Assembly: GCA_026708115.1 (NCBI GenBank)
Contig: JAPOVL010000037.1
Coordinates: 62,001 to 126,000, forward strand
Reading direction: 5' to 3'
DNA from: Chloroflexota bacterium
GTDB taxonomy: Bacteria; Chloroflexota; Anaerolineae; Aggregatilineales; Phototrophicaceae
DNA length: 64,000 nucleotides
Made by a program: the position numbers and the translations under genes. Positions within the stretch are counted from its first letter, which is position 1, and each line of letters opens with the position of its first letter. The notes beneath the pieces are model-generated. The model had not been told where the DNA came from and ran no database searches. It saw only the letters and a program-made list of their open reading frames with translations. Shown here one piece after another: positions 26,605-34,939 of this stretch.

Positions 26605-27660
26605 ATGGCGGAATACGGCAGGACGACAGCGGGAGAAGCGGTAGAGCAATTCGCGCTGCGGAACAGCGCCGGGATGGAAGTTAAAGTCATCACTTACGGC
26701 GGCATCATCACGTCAATCCGCGTGCCGGACCGCCAGGGCAGGTTTGCCAATGTCGCGCTTGGCTTCGAGAGCCTGGAAAAATACGAAGCCGGGCACCCTT
26801 ATTTTGGCGCCATCACCGGGCGCTACGCCAACCGTATCGCTGCTGGCCGCTTTTTGCTGGACGGGACGGAATATACGCTCTTCGTAAACGACGGGCCAAA
26901 CAGCTTGCACGGCGGAGAGAAGGGCTTCGACAAGCGTATCTGGGATGCGCGCGAATTGACTGACAGCTTGCAGCCTGGTCTTGAATTAAGCTACCGCAGC
27001 CCGGACGGCGAAGAAGGTTACCCGGGAAACCTGGACGCTGTTGTAAGCTACACGCTGAGCGACGATAACGAACTGCGGGTTGATTATACGGCTACGACAG
27101 ATGCGCCGACGGTCGTCAACCTGACCAATCATAGTTACTTCAACTTGTTGGGAGAAGGCGAGGGAACGGTATACGATCATATCCTGACCATAAATGCCGA
27201 CCGCTTCACGCCCATTGACAGCAATTTGATCCCGACCGGCGAGTTGGCGACAGTTGCGGGCACGCCCTTTGACTTCCGCAATCCAACGGCAATCGCTGCC
27301 GGGCTGCGGTCTTCGCAGGCGCAGATCGCGCTGGCGCAAGGATATGACCAGAATTTCGCGCTCAATCGGGAAGGCTTATCCGAGGGGGAACTGGGTTTCG
27401 CTGCGCGGGTCTATGAACCGCGCTATGGCAGGCGCATGGAAGTTTGGACGACGGAACCGGGCATCCAGTTCTATTCCGGCAATTTTCTCGATAGCACGCT
27501 GGTCGGCTCAAGCGGGCGCATGTATCGCCAAGGCGACGGGCTGGCGCTGGAGACGCAGCATTTTCCCAATTCGCCCAATCAGCCGCAATTCCCGTCAACA
27601 GTCTTGCGCCCCGGCGAGCGCTACGAGACGACCACGGTCTACAAGTTTGCAACGGATTAG
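26605..27660 (+). CDS. galM: Aldose 1-epimerase (mutarotase)
   Basis: About 351 residues of the GalM beta-sandwich family, which interconverts alpha and beta anomers of aldoses such as galactose or glucose. NRIAAGRF and NSLHGGEKGFDKRIW (substrate-contact His), the catalytic acid His in VNLTNHSYFNLLG near residue 178, and the catalytic base Glu in LALETQHFPNSPNQ near residue 322 are all present. I chose ATG 26605 because AGAAGGGA lies ~6 bases upstream and family homology begins soon after; the frame extends 13 residues further. It converges on the oligopeptide permease operon with 9 bp between stop codons. No other Leloir genes are adjacent. Confidence 0.93.
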   Translation: MAEYGRTTAGEAVEQFALRNSAGMEVKVITYGGIITSIRVPDRQGRFANVALGFESLEKYEAGHPYFGAITGRYANRIAAGRFLLDGTEYTLFVNDGPNSLHGGEKGFDKRIWDARELTDSLQPGLELSYRSPDGEEGYPGNLDAVVSYTLSDDNELRVDYTATTDAPTVVNLTNHSYFNLLGEGEGTVYDHILTINADRFTPIDSNLIPTGELATVAGTPFDFRNPTAIAAGLRSSQAQIALAQGYDQNFALNREGLSEGELGFAARVYEPRYGRRMEVWTTEPGIQFYSGNFLDSTLVGSSGRMYRQGDGLALETQHFPNSPNQPQFPSTVLRPGERYETTTVYKFATD

Positions 27661-27669
27661 CTTGGATGA

Positions 27670-28581
27670 TCAGTCTTTGGCGGTGGGGTCAAAGGCATCG
27701 CGCAAGCCATCGCCTATGATGTAGAGGCAGAGCACGACGGTCGAGATCAATATGCCGGGGAAGAAAACCAGGTGCGGCGCTACTTTGAAGAATTCCCGCG
27801 ATTTACTGAGCATATTGCCCCAGGTGGCGGTGGGCGGTTGTACGCCAAGCCCGAGGAAACTCAAGGCGGATTCAATCAGAATGACGTTGCCGATGATGAT
27901 GACCAGGTTGATGATGGTCACCGAGAAAATGTTGGGCAGGATGTGAACCAGCATAATTCTGGCATCGGATGCGCCGACCGCTTTAGCGCTTACGATATAT
28001 TCCCGCGAACGGATGGAAAGCGTCTCGCCGCGCACCAGCCGGCAGGTCAGGGTCCAAATCAACAGCACAAGGGAAAAAATCAATGTGCCAGCGTCCGGCT
28101 GAAAGATGGTGGAGATAACGATCAGCAGGACCAACACAGGTATTGAATTCAGAGTCGTGATGACCCAGTACAACATGTCATCAAGTATGCCGCCGAAGTA
28201 GCCGGTGAGGATGCCTAAGGTCACGCCGACCGCCAGCGCCAAGGTCCCGGACAGGAAGCCGATCAACAGTGAGACCTGGCCGGCGTACAACAAGCGGGAA
28301 AGGTGATCGCGGCCGAGATTGTCGGTGCCGAGGATGTGCCCGGCGCTGAAGACAGGCAGGTGTTTTGCTTCGGCGGCATTTGTTGTATTGGGGTCTACGC
28401 CCAGGATACCCGTTATCAGCGGCGCGCCCGCCGATAGCAGCGTCAGCAAGAGCAGGACCGCGATGGCTGCCATTGACAGCTTGTCATTTCTCAATCGGAT
28501 CAGCGCTAACTGCGAGAGTGAGCGGCTGCGCAGCATGGCATCAGCTTCAATCGTTGAGACGCCTGTTTTGCTCTTGAGCAT
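27670..28581 (-). CDS. Oligopeptide ABC transporter permease, OppC/DppC type
   Basis: A 303-residue inner-membrane subunit of a peptide/nickel-type importer. OppC_N segment and TM1 lie at residues ~35-57. After a long extracytoplasmic loop (LGTDNLGRDHLSRLLYAGQVSL) come five further helices. The EAA loop that contacts the ATPase reads REYIVSAKAVGASDARIMLVHILPN near residue 195. The C-terminal helix ends GDGLRDAFDP, as in the family. A GGAGAGG Shine-Dalgarno precedes the ATG. It follows oppB by 9 bp, at the end of the mlrC-oppA-oppB-oppC run. The OppD/OppF ATPases are missing and must be encoded elsewhere. Confidence 0.94.
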   Translation of the reverse strand: MLKSKTGVSTIEADAMLRSRSLSQLALIRLRNDKLSMAAIAVLLLLTLLSAGAPLITGILGVDPNTTNAAEAKHLPVFSAGHILGTDNLGRDHLSRLLYAGQVSLLIGFLSGTLALAVGVTLGILTGYFGGILDDMLYWVITTLNSIPVLVLLIVISTIFQPDAGTLIFSLVLLIWTLTCRLVRGETLSIRSREYIVSAKAVGASDARIMLVHILPNIFSVTIINLVIIIGNVILIESALSFLGLGVQPPTATWGNMLSKSREFFKVAPHLVFFPGILISTVVLCLYIIGDGLRDAFDPTAKD

Positions 28582-28590
28582 CGGCCTCTC

Positions 28591-29673
28591 CTAGCTCAGG
28601 CGTATGCGCGGATCAATGATGACGTACAGGATATCGGAAAGCATCAGTCCAAGAATGGTCGCAACGGCGGAAATGATCACAATGCCCATCACAACCGGGT
28701 AGTCTTGCTGGATGGCGCCATTGAAGAAGACACGCCCCACGCCGGGCCAAGCGAAAACGGTCTCGATGACCGCCGCGCCACCCCACAAATTGGTCAGGAT
28801 CGGTCCCAGCAGAGTTGCGAAGGGGATCAGGGCGTTGCGCAAGGCATGTCGAAAATCGATTTGCCGCTGCGACAGCCCTTTGGCCTTGGCTGTTCGAATA
28901 TAGTCTTGACTGAGTACATCCAATGTCGAGGTGCGCAGATAGCGAGAGAAACTCGCCAAATCCGCCCCGGCAAGAACAATTGCGGGCAGTACAAGATACT
29001 GCCAGCGCTGCAAGATCTGCGGGCATTCGCCGGTGAGTGTCAAGCCACATCGCCCGCCTAAGGGGACGAGACCCAAATGAGCACCAAAAAACAGAATCAA
29101 TATCAGCCCGAGCCAAAAATTCGGTACTGCGTTAAGAACGACTGCCAGCACTCGGGCAACGTTATCAAATAGGCTACCTTTTTTCGCTGCGGAAATGACA
29201 CCAATAGGAATGCCCAAAGCCATGGCGATGATCAGAGCGGAGATGCTCAGCTCTAAGGTGGCCGGTATGGCAGCGGCGATGATATCCATGACCGGCTTTT
29301 TCCGGACGAAAGAATTGCCAAAATCGCCACGCAGGATGCCATAGTTGCTGCCCGGCGGCTCTGGTTTGCCGTCTCCGTTGGTATCAAGCTGGGTGAAAAG
29401 CTCAAAGGCTTGATCGGCAATGCCATCGCCGTCGCTATCCCAGCGCAGCCAATCATCGCCAATCAGCCAGCGCAAATACTGAATGTGGAAGGGGTCGTCG
29501 ACGCCTAGCTGCGCCCGCAGTTCCGCCCGCCGCTCCGCCTTGATATTGGGCGCGAAGTAGAGCCGAATAATGGGATCGCCCGGCGCCAGCCATAGTATCA
29601 GGTAAGAAAGCAGCGTGATGCCGAAAAATATGGGAATGGATTGTACCAGGCGGCGGATGATGTATTTGATCAT
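28591..29673 (-). CDS. Oligopeptide ABC transporter permease, OppB/DppB type, with Ca-loop-like insert
   Basis: About 360 residues. MIKYIIRRLVQSIPIFFGITLLSY is the standard OppB start (ATG 29673; the longer frame adds seven residues). The EAA loop reads QDYIRTAKAKGLSQRQIDFRHALRN near residue 265, with six membrane helices. In the first extracytoplasmic loop, an insert of ~30 residues (29350-29439) carries two Asp/Asn-rich loops, DSDGDGIAD and DTNGDGKPE, which resemble dockerin or EF-hand calcium sites. The neighbouring GILRGDFGNSF is conventional. The insert faces outside where Ca is available and might bind it, but structural proof is lacking. It forms the heteromeric channel with OppC. Confidence 0.93.
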   Translation of the reverse strand: MIKYIIRRLVQSIPIFFGITLLSYLILWLAPGDPIIRLYFAPNIKAERRAELRAQLGVDDPFHIQYLRWLIGDDWLRWDSDGDGIADQAFELFTQLDTNGDGKPEPPGSNYGILRGDFGNSFVRKKPVMDIIAAAIPATLELSISALIIAMALGIPIGVISAAKKGSLFDNVARVLAVVLNAVPNFWLGLILILFFGAHLGLVPLGGRCGLTLTGECPQILQRWQYLVLPAIVLAGADLASFSRYLRTSTLDVLSQDYIRTAKAKGLSQRQIDFRHALRNALIPFATLLGPILTNLWGGAAVIETVFAWPGVGRVFFNGAIQQDYPVVMGIVIISAVATILGLMLSDILYVIIDPRIRLS

Positions 29674-29697
29674 GCAAAAAACCAGTTTCAGCAAAGG

Positions 29698-29733
29698 AAA
29701 GGACGCGCTGGTTTACTTCCCAGCACGTCCTTT
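29698..29733 (-). terminator. Intercistronic hairpin between oppA and oppB
   Basis: Arms of 14 bases (29698-29711 and 29720-29733, core GGACG..GCTGG against CCAGC..CGTCC) pair with one G-U wobble around an 8-base loop. On the minus-strand RNA the second arm ends in CCTTTCCTTT. It sits 20 bases after oppA and 24 before oppB. Such hairpins commonly stabilise the binding-protein message and reduce read-through into permease genes, giving excess binding protein. It is likely a partial terminator. Confidence 0.65.
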
Positions 29734-29752
29734 CACTATTGTCTAGCGCGCT

Positions 29753-31483
29753 TTAGGGGCTGATAGCGATATCAGCCATGTTGGCGTAGCGGGTCTCGGC
29801 ATAGGGCATCCAGTTCTGGACGGAATTGGCTTCGGCGTACATGCTGAAAGGCGCGAAGAGCCACCACCAAGGCAGATCTTCGTGCAGGATGCGGCTGATC
29901 TCGTGGTAGAGCGCCTGGCGTCCTTCGAAGGAGCAGCCCGGCAGCGCCAGCGCCTCGTCATAGAGCTCGGTGACGCGGTCGTTGCGGTAAGAGACGAAGT
30001 TGAATCCGCCGCCAACCAGGTCGCCGACCGGCGTGAAGACGTTGCGGGCATCGGTGTCTTGATCCAGATTGGTGAAGCCGATCATGATGGCGTCAAAATC
30101 TTGACCGAGCAGGAATTGGACCAGGGCGCCAAATTCCTGGGTCTGGAAATCGACATCAATGCCGATTTGTCCCAATTGGTCCTGAATCACGGTGCCGGCC
30201 GCTTCGCGCACGAGGTTGCCGGAATTGGTCAGCAATTCGAAGGAGAATGCTGTGCCGGGCTCGGCATAGAGCGCGTCTTCGGTGGCAACCAGTGGCGTGC
30301 TGGGGTCGTCATCGTCATCGACGAAGCCGGCTTCCGCCAGTAGAGCCAAGGCGGCATCGGGATTGTATTCCCAAGGCTCGATGCTGGAATCGTAACCCCA
30401 GAGGGCGGGCGTGCCAAAGCTGTTGACCTGCACCGCTTCGCCTTCGGCAGCGCCTTCAATGATGTCGGTATAGTTGACCGCCTGCGCGAGGGCCTGGCGC
30501 ACGCGCACATCGCCAAAGAAGGGGTGCTTGCCCTGGTCAATGGGGTTGCCGTCTTCATCCTGGCCGTTGACCGGGTTGCCGCGATCGGCCATGTTGAAGC
30601 CGATGAAGGTTAGGCCGTCATCCACATATTCGAAGACTTGGAATTCGCCGGCTTCGGCGCGGTCGCGGAAGTCTTGCATTTGCACGGCCGGGACTGATGC
30701 CGAGCCAGCGGTGCCAACCGAGTTCACTTCGCCGGCCAGGAACTGTTCGATGCCGACGATTTGGTCGGGCACGTTACGGATGATGTAACCTTCGGGCGAG
30801 ACGTCCATCCAGTGATTCTCGTTGCGAATCAGACTGGTCTGCTGGTCGGGCACTAGCGCGCCAAAGTTGAAGACGCCGGCGGTGACGTTGGGGTTCTTGT
30901 TGTATTCCAGGTTATCGATCTCGGCGTAATTGCCATCAAGCATGGGCTCGATTATGTGCTGGGGCAAGATGCCGAAGTCATCGAGTTCTTCGATCACACG
31001 GCAGGATGCCAGCTTCAGGGTGACGACGAGGGTTGTCGCGTCGACCGCTTCGACGCTCTCGACGCTTTGCAGCACGTCGGTGCGGGGCGATGACGTTTCT
31101 CCGCTGGCCAGGGCGTCAAAGGTGAATTTGTAGTCGAAGGCGGTAACGGGTGCGCCGTCGTTCCAGGTTACGTCGTCCCGAAGCGAGAATGTGTAGACCA
31201 AGCCATCATCGGAGATGGACCAGTCCAGCGCCAAGCCGTTGTCTTGGTCGTTGCGCCCGGCTTTCATGGGCGCCCGCGTTTCCGGATCGATATTGTAGAG
31301 GCTGGGGAAAAGGAATTCGTTGAGCGACAACTCAACCGTGTTGTTGGAAATGAGCGGATTCATATTCGTCGGGTCGCCACCGAAGTTGGTGCCGATCAAA
31401 ATGCCGCCTTCTTGCGCGCTTGCGGCGAAGCCGAGGCTCGCCACAAACAGAGCGATAAAGATAATCCTCATAAGCTTAAGCAT
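29753..31483 (-). CDS. Peptide-type ABC transporter substrate-binding protein (SBP family 5)
   Basis: A 576-residue SBP_bac_5 protein with a Sec signal peptide (MLKLMRIIFIALFVASLGFAASAQ, cleavage probably after ASAQ). There is no lipobox Cys, so it is not a typical lipoprotein. The family start reads GTNFGGDPTNMNPLIS, and the conserved VTWNDGAPVTAFDYKFTFDAL lies near residue 105. VRQALAQAVNYTDI near residue 325 and a C-terminal YHEISRILHEDLPWWWLF follow as usual. AGGAG lies 7 bases before the ATG. It delivers peptides or a similar ligand to OppBC. mlrC lies 148 bp upstream on the same strand, suggesting that the imported substrate is a peptide or modified peptide. Confidence 0.95.
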   Translation of the reverse strand: MLKLMRIIFIALFVASLGFAASAQEGGILIGTNFGGDPTNMNPLISNNTVELSLNEFLFPSLYNIDPETRAPMKAGRNDQDNGLALDWSISDDGLVYTFSLRDDVTWNDGAPVTAFDYKFTFDALASGETSSPRTDVLQSVESVEAVDATTLVVTLKLASCRVIEELDDFGILPQHIIEPMLDGNYAEIDNLEYNKNPNVTAGVFNFGALVPDQQTSLIRNENHWMDVSPEGYIIRNVPDQIVGIEQFLAGEVNSVGTAGSASVPAVQMQDFRDRAEAGEFQVFEYVDDGLTFIGFNMADRGNPVNGQDEDGNPIDQGKHPFFGDVRVRQALAQAVNYTDIIEGAAEGEAVQVNSFGTPALWGYDSSIEPWEYNPDAALALLAEAGFVDDDDDPSTPLVATEDALYAEPGTAFSFELLTNSGNLVREAAGTVIQDQLGQIGIDVDFQTQEFGALVQFLLGQDFDAIMIGFTNLDQDTDARNVFTPVGDLVGGGFNFVSYRNDRVTELYDEALALPGCSFEGRQALYHEISRILHEDLPWWWLFAPFSMYAEANSVQNWMPYAETRYANMADIAISP

Positions 31484-31532
31484 CGCAATCTCCTGTTGGG
31501 TAAATTGTCAATGGGCATAGTCATGCCTTAAA

Positions 31533-31541
31533 AGTATAGCA
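31533..31541 (-). promoter_or_regulatory. Extended -10 promoter element before oppA
   Basis: On the minus strand TGCTATACT (31541-31533) is an extended -10 box. The -35 region about 18 bases upstream (TGGCAA) matches only 3/6, as is usual for extended -10 promoters. It would start transcription near 31526, ~43 bases before the oppA ATG, allowing oppABC expression independent of mlrC. Confidence 0.45.
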
Positions 31542-31631
31542 GAGGTTAGGCTCGCATTGCCATACGGCAGTTGCCGGGGCGGGCGTCTTTTGGACATCCT
31601 CGAAGGAGTCGGATCTACCTGCCGGTCCAAG

Positions 31632-33053
31632 TTAAAAGATTTGAACGATCGGCTCCCAGTCCATATCTGGGTCAAAGGGATAGCAGGGTCGCTGAATTTT
31701 AGCGAAGGGCAGCGCGGTGATATTTTGATTGACCGCGCCGGGCGACAGCGCCAGATAGGAGGCGCGCGCCATGGATTTGAGCTCTGGCTCGAGATAGCCG
31801 ATTTTTATGGCGACGATGTCATGCTCTTCCGGCTTCAGGTTGAGGTCCGTGAATTGTTGGCGGCGACGAAATGGCGTACGTTTAGCAGTCAGTATGATGT
31901 GGATGCCGCCCGACCTGAGAACGACTTGGGGATTGTCGGGGTCTGCTTTGATGCTTGCGACCGTTGCCGAGATGTCCAAGGGCTGAGAATTGCGCCTGTC
32001 GAGCTTGCCGCCAATCGGAAGGTCAACTTCCGCGCCCAGCCCCGCCGCGATGCAAGTATGGACCGCGGCAGGATCGGCTATGCTGGCGTAGATCATGTCG
32101 GGCGGCTCTAGTGCCAGGGCGCGCGACAGAAAATAGGTCACGTCCCCGGCGCCGCCGGCGGTGGGATTATCGCCGGAATCGCTTATGAGCACGGGCTTGA
32201 CCGCTTCGGACATCGCTTGCGTCAGGCAGTCGTCCACTGAAAGCGCTGGCGCCCCAAAGCGAAAGTCCCGGCGATGCTTCCAATAGAGGGCGGCTAATTC
32301 ACGCGCTGCGAGACCGATCTTTGCTTCGTTCATGCCGAGGGCAATGGCGCAGGCGGTCATGCGGGGTTCGTCGGCCCAAACGTAGCCGACTTGTACGGTG
32401 GCGTCGAGCACCTCGCGGCCGTCGATTTGCGGTTGGATCGCCCCATAGATGCGCTTGCCCGGTTCCCATTCGGTGCTGGTCTTCTCGCCGGGCATACCCA
32501 CGGGAATTTTGACAAATGCTTTGCGCGGGCGCAGGCCTTGGCGCAGGCAGCGCAACAAGAGCGACATTGCCCGCTGGCGCGTCTCCAGGGCGTCGATATG
32601 AGGCGCGGTCCGGAAGCCGGTGATGATATCGAGGGTGGCCATGGTCTTGTCAGAAACGTTGCCGTGGAGATCGTAGCTGGCGGACAGGAGGGGACCGTCA
32701 CCCAGGACTTCGCGAATCGAGCGGTAGAAGTCGCCTTCGGCGTCGTCGATGCCGGCCACGTTCATGGCGCCGTGCATATCCAGATAGACGCCGTCGAATG
32801 GGCCCCGGGATTGCAGCTGCCCCAATAGCTCGTCCTTGATCGCCTCATAGGCGGCTGCTTCGACCGGCCCGCCGGGCAGGGCTTTGGCTGTGATCGTGCC
32901 GACGAAGTCGATATCCGGGTACTGGCCCAGAAAGGGATAGAGTTCTGTGAAGGCGTCATCTGTGCCCCGCGAAATACGGAAGTCTGCCAAGCGCGTCGGC
33001 AAGGCCGAGAAAGTGCAGCTTTCGGTTGCGATGCCAGCGATGGCAATTCTCAA
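31632..33053 (-). CDS. M81 family metallopeptidase (MlrC/microcystinase C type)
   Basis: A 473-residue zinc peptidase of family M81, known from MlrC, which cleaves the linear tetrapeptide left from microcystin breakdown; most members have unknown substrates. Motifs seen are GIATESCTFS at the N-terminus, LDMHGAM (H94), ASYDLHGNV (H130) and ISDSGDNPTAGGAGD near residues 313-327. The last is a metal-binding and Gly-rich stretch diagnostic of the family. The start is a TTG at 33053, supported by GGAAGGAGA 8 bases upstream. It begins the run that continues to oppABC, so hydrolysis and import of a peptide are likely linked. A truncated ROK kinase fragment ends 3 bp before this start. Confidence 0.93.
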   Translation of the reverse strand: MRIAIAGIATESCTFSALPTRLADFRISRGTDDAFTELYPFLGQYPDIDFVGTITAKALPGGPVEAAAYEAIKDELLGQLQSRGPFDGVYLDMHGAMNVAGIDDAEGDFYRSIREVLGDGPLLSASYDLHGNVSDKTMATLDIITGFRTAPHIDALETRQRAMSLLLRCLRQGLRPRKAFVKIPVGMPGEKTSTEWEPGKRIYGAIQPQIDGREVLDATVQVGYVWADEPRMTACAIALGMNEAKIGLAARELAALYWKHRRDFRFGAPALSVDDCLTQAMSEAVKPVLISDSGDNPTAGGAGDVTYFLSRALALEPPDMIYASIADPAAVHTCIAAGLGAEVDLPIGGKLDRRNSQPLDISATVASIKADPDNPQVVLRSGGIHIILTAKRTPFRRRQQFTDLNLKPEEHDIVAIKIGYLEPELKSMARASYLALSPGAVNQNITALPFAKIQRPCYPFDPDMDWEPIVQIF

Positions 33054-33056
33054 CTT

Positions 33057-33203
33057 TCAGTCTCCTTCCGGCGGTGATGCCAAGCCAGCACCGCTGCTGG
33101 TTGGCAAGGTACGGTGATCAAGCATGCAGCCTGAGCGGTTGACGACGGCAAATGCCATTTTGGTCGCGCCGATATCGTGCCCGATGGCCAGTTCTTCAGG
33201 CAT
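33057..33203 (-). pseudogene. N-terminal remnant of a ROK-family sugar kinase
   Basis: A short minus-strand frame, 48 codons from an ATG at 33203, opens MPEELAIGHDIGATKMAF, then AVVNRSGC and HRTLPT. This is the start of ROK kinases/repressors, where D-I-G-G-T-K forms the first phosphate loop and the strand leading to R-x-x-P-T follows. After T-L-P-T homology stops, and the frame ends at TGA (33057-33059), three bases before mlrC. The remaining ~250 residues, including the ATP-binding and zinc motifs, are absent, so the kinase is inactive. A bulged 11-bp hairpin (33079-33105) lies in the non-homologous tail, possibly at the deletion junction. The rest of the 314-bp gap to the next gene (33204-33367) shows only a TATACT (33316-33321). 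Confidence 0.65.
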
Positions 33204-33367
33204 TTTGCCATTCTCGCGGTTTCGGTCAGTCGCTAGCCGAGTTTAGCGTTTGGCAGAGCAAAGTGCCAGAATCCGCGGTGGTGGCCCAGGGCAAGTCGGT
33301 TTTAGCGGTTCAGACTATACTTGGATAAAATCTTGTGGCCATAGCGAGTAGTTCAGGAGCTGCCAGG

Positions 33368-34636
33368 ATGACAGCGATTGATACCATCATTGTGGGGGCG
33401 GGCGGAAGAGGCAAAGCCTACAGCAAGTTTGCGCTGGCGTATCCGCAGGAGTTGCGGGTTGTGGGCGTGGCGGAGCCGGATCCGCTAAAGCGGGGGAGCC
33501 TGGCGCGAGAGCACGACATCCCGCCGGACATGGCTTTTGAAGACTGGCAATCCTTGCTGCAAGGGCCCGGGAAAAAAGCGGCGACGATTTTCAACTGTAC
33601 TATGGACCGAGACCATTTCGAGTCAACGATGCAGATGCTGGACAAGGGATATGACGTGCTGTTGGAAAAGCCGATGACGCCGGTATTGCGCGAGAACTTG
33701 CAACTGGTGCAAAAGGCGGAAGCTACCGGGCAGCTGCTCCAGGTCTGCCACGTGCTGCGCTACACGCCCTTCTGGCAAGCCTTGCGCGCGGTGGTGCAGT
33801 CCGGAAAACTGGGACGTATCGTCAGCGTCACGCATCGGGAGAACCTGATTTACTATCATATGGCGCATAGTTTCGTGCGCGGGAATTGGCGGCAGGAATC
33901 GACATCCGGACCGATGATCCTGTGCAAATGCTGTCATGACTTTGATATTCTGCTGTGGATTTTGCAGAAGAAGGTGAAATACCTGAATTCTTTCGGATCG
34001 CTTTCGCATTTTCGGCCAGAGAACGCGCCGCCAGGCGCGACGGAACGGTGCACCGACGGCTGCCCGGCGGCCGAAACCTGCAAGTATGAGGCGACCAGGC
34101 GCTATGCCCGCGACGGCGCCGGCTGGCCCGTAGATGTCGTCACTGTCGAGCCGACGGTCAGGGCTCGATTGGAGAAGCTAAAGAGCGACTGGTACGGGCG
34201 CTGCGTCTATTTTTGCGACAACGATGTGGTCGATCACCAAAGCGTGAATATGGAAATGGAAGACGGGGCGACAGTGACCCTGGTCATGAATGGACAAGGC
34301 GACGAAGAATGTCGCACGATGCGCTGGGATGGGACCAAGGCCACGCTTTATGGCAAATTCTCGTCCAAGGGTCATGTAATTCGCCTACATCATCACCTGA
34401 GCGGCGAGGTAGAAGAGGTGCCGGTGATTGCGCGGGACAGCAGCGGCCACGGCGGCGGGGATTACGGCATTGTCCGCAGCTTCTTGAATACCATCAAGGG
34501 CAAGCCTGATGACAGCGTAACGACGGCGCGCGAGTCGCTGGAAAGTCACCTCTTGGCTTTTGCGGCGGAAGAAGCGCGGATCAATAGAATTGTCGTCGAC
34601 ATGGAACAGTTTCGCGGGCGCGCCGCAGCGTTGTGA
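33368..34636 (+). CDS. Gfo/Idh/MocA-family oxidoreductase with Cys triad
   Basis: About 422 residues. The N-terminal Rossmann fold has IIVGAGGRGKAYSKFA, and the catalytic-lysine motif EKPM lies at residues 100-103. A C-terminal substrate domain includes SGPMILCKCCHDFDILLWIL near residue 190. A Cys cluster, C228-x3-C232-x5-C238 (CTDGCPAAETC), is typical of one Gfo/Idh branch and may bind a metal or stabilise the fold. I chose ATG 33368, with AGGAG about 9 bases upstream; the longer frame starts in a poor context. It probably oxidises a sugar or cyclitol derivative, substrate unknown. It lies divergent from mlrC and just before a tRNA gene on the opposite strand. Confidence 0.92.
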   Translation: MTAIDTIIVGAGGRGKAYSKFALAYPQELRVVGVAEPDPLKRGSLAREHDIPPDMAFEDWQSLLQGPGKKAATIFNCTMDRDHFESTMQMLDKGYDVLLEKPMTPVLRENLQLVQKAEATGQLLQVCHVLRYTPFWQALRAVVQSGKLGRIVSVTHRENLIYYHMAHSFVRGNWRQESTSGPMILCKCCHDFDILLWILQKKVKYLNSFGSLSHFRPENAPPGATERCTDGCPAAETCKYEATRRYARDGAGWPVDVVTVEPTVRARLEKLKSDWYGRCVYFCDNDVVDHQSVNMEMEDGATVTLVMNGQGDEECRTMRWDGTKATLYGKFSSKGHVIRLHHHLSGEVEEVPVIARDSSGHGGGDYGIVRSFLNTIKGKPDDSVTTARESLESHLLAFAAEEARINRIVVDMEQFRGRAAAL

Positions 34637-34687
34637 GTTGGCAAAGCAACTTGTGAAGAGCCGCTCGGCGTAGCGCGCCGAGACTAA

Positions 34688-34759
34688 CACCCCCGACAGG
34701 ATTCGAACCTGTGCGCCTGGTTCCGGAAACCAGCGCTCTATCCCCTGAGCTACGGGGGC
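34688..34759 (-). tRNA. tRNA-Arg, anticodon CCG
   Basis: The minus strand folds as a 72-nt cloverleaf: acceptor GCCCCCG paired with CGGGGGT (one G-U), D stem GCTC/GAGC, anticodon stem CTGGT/ACCAG with loop TTCCGGA (anticodon CCG), and T arm ACAGG-TTCGAAT-CCTGT. The discriminator base is G and the CCA end is not encoded. It reads CGG codons, which fits the GC-rich codon use. It stands alone between a Gfo/Idh gene and a lipoprotein gene. Confidence 0.96.
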
Positions 34760-34861
34760 ATACAGCATTAATCCTAACAGATGGCCCGCGAGCCAACAAG
34801 TGCCGTATCCGGATAGCGTCTTGACCGCGCGACTGGCTAGGTGCGAACTTGAGGCTGGCCT

Positions 34862-34870
34862 TGCTATAAT
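34862..34870 (+). promoter_or_regulatory. Extended -10 promoter before the lipoprotein gene
   Basis: TGCTATAAT is a perfect extended -10 (TGN plus TATAAT at 34865-34870). No good -35 lies 17 bases upstream, which is acceptable for this class. Transcription would begin near 34877, so the in-frame GTG at 34871 cannot be the lipoprotein start. It favours the GTG at 34940. Confidence 0.55.
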
Positions 34871-34939
34871 GTGACCTGCGGCTTTTACGCGGGCGATGAG
34901 CCAGGAAGTCGGCCAGTTTGGCGAGGGTCTTTAGCGATT

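Noticed and set aside
33079..33105. Strong bulged hairpin upstream of mlrC as a possible terminator
   Set aside because: No T-run follows on either strand. It is noted only as part of the ROK remnant.
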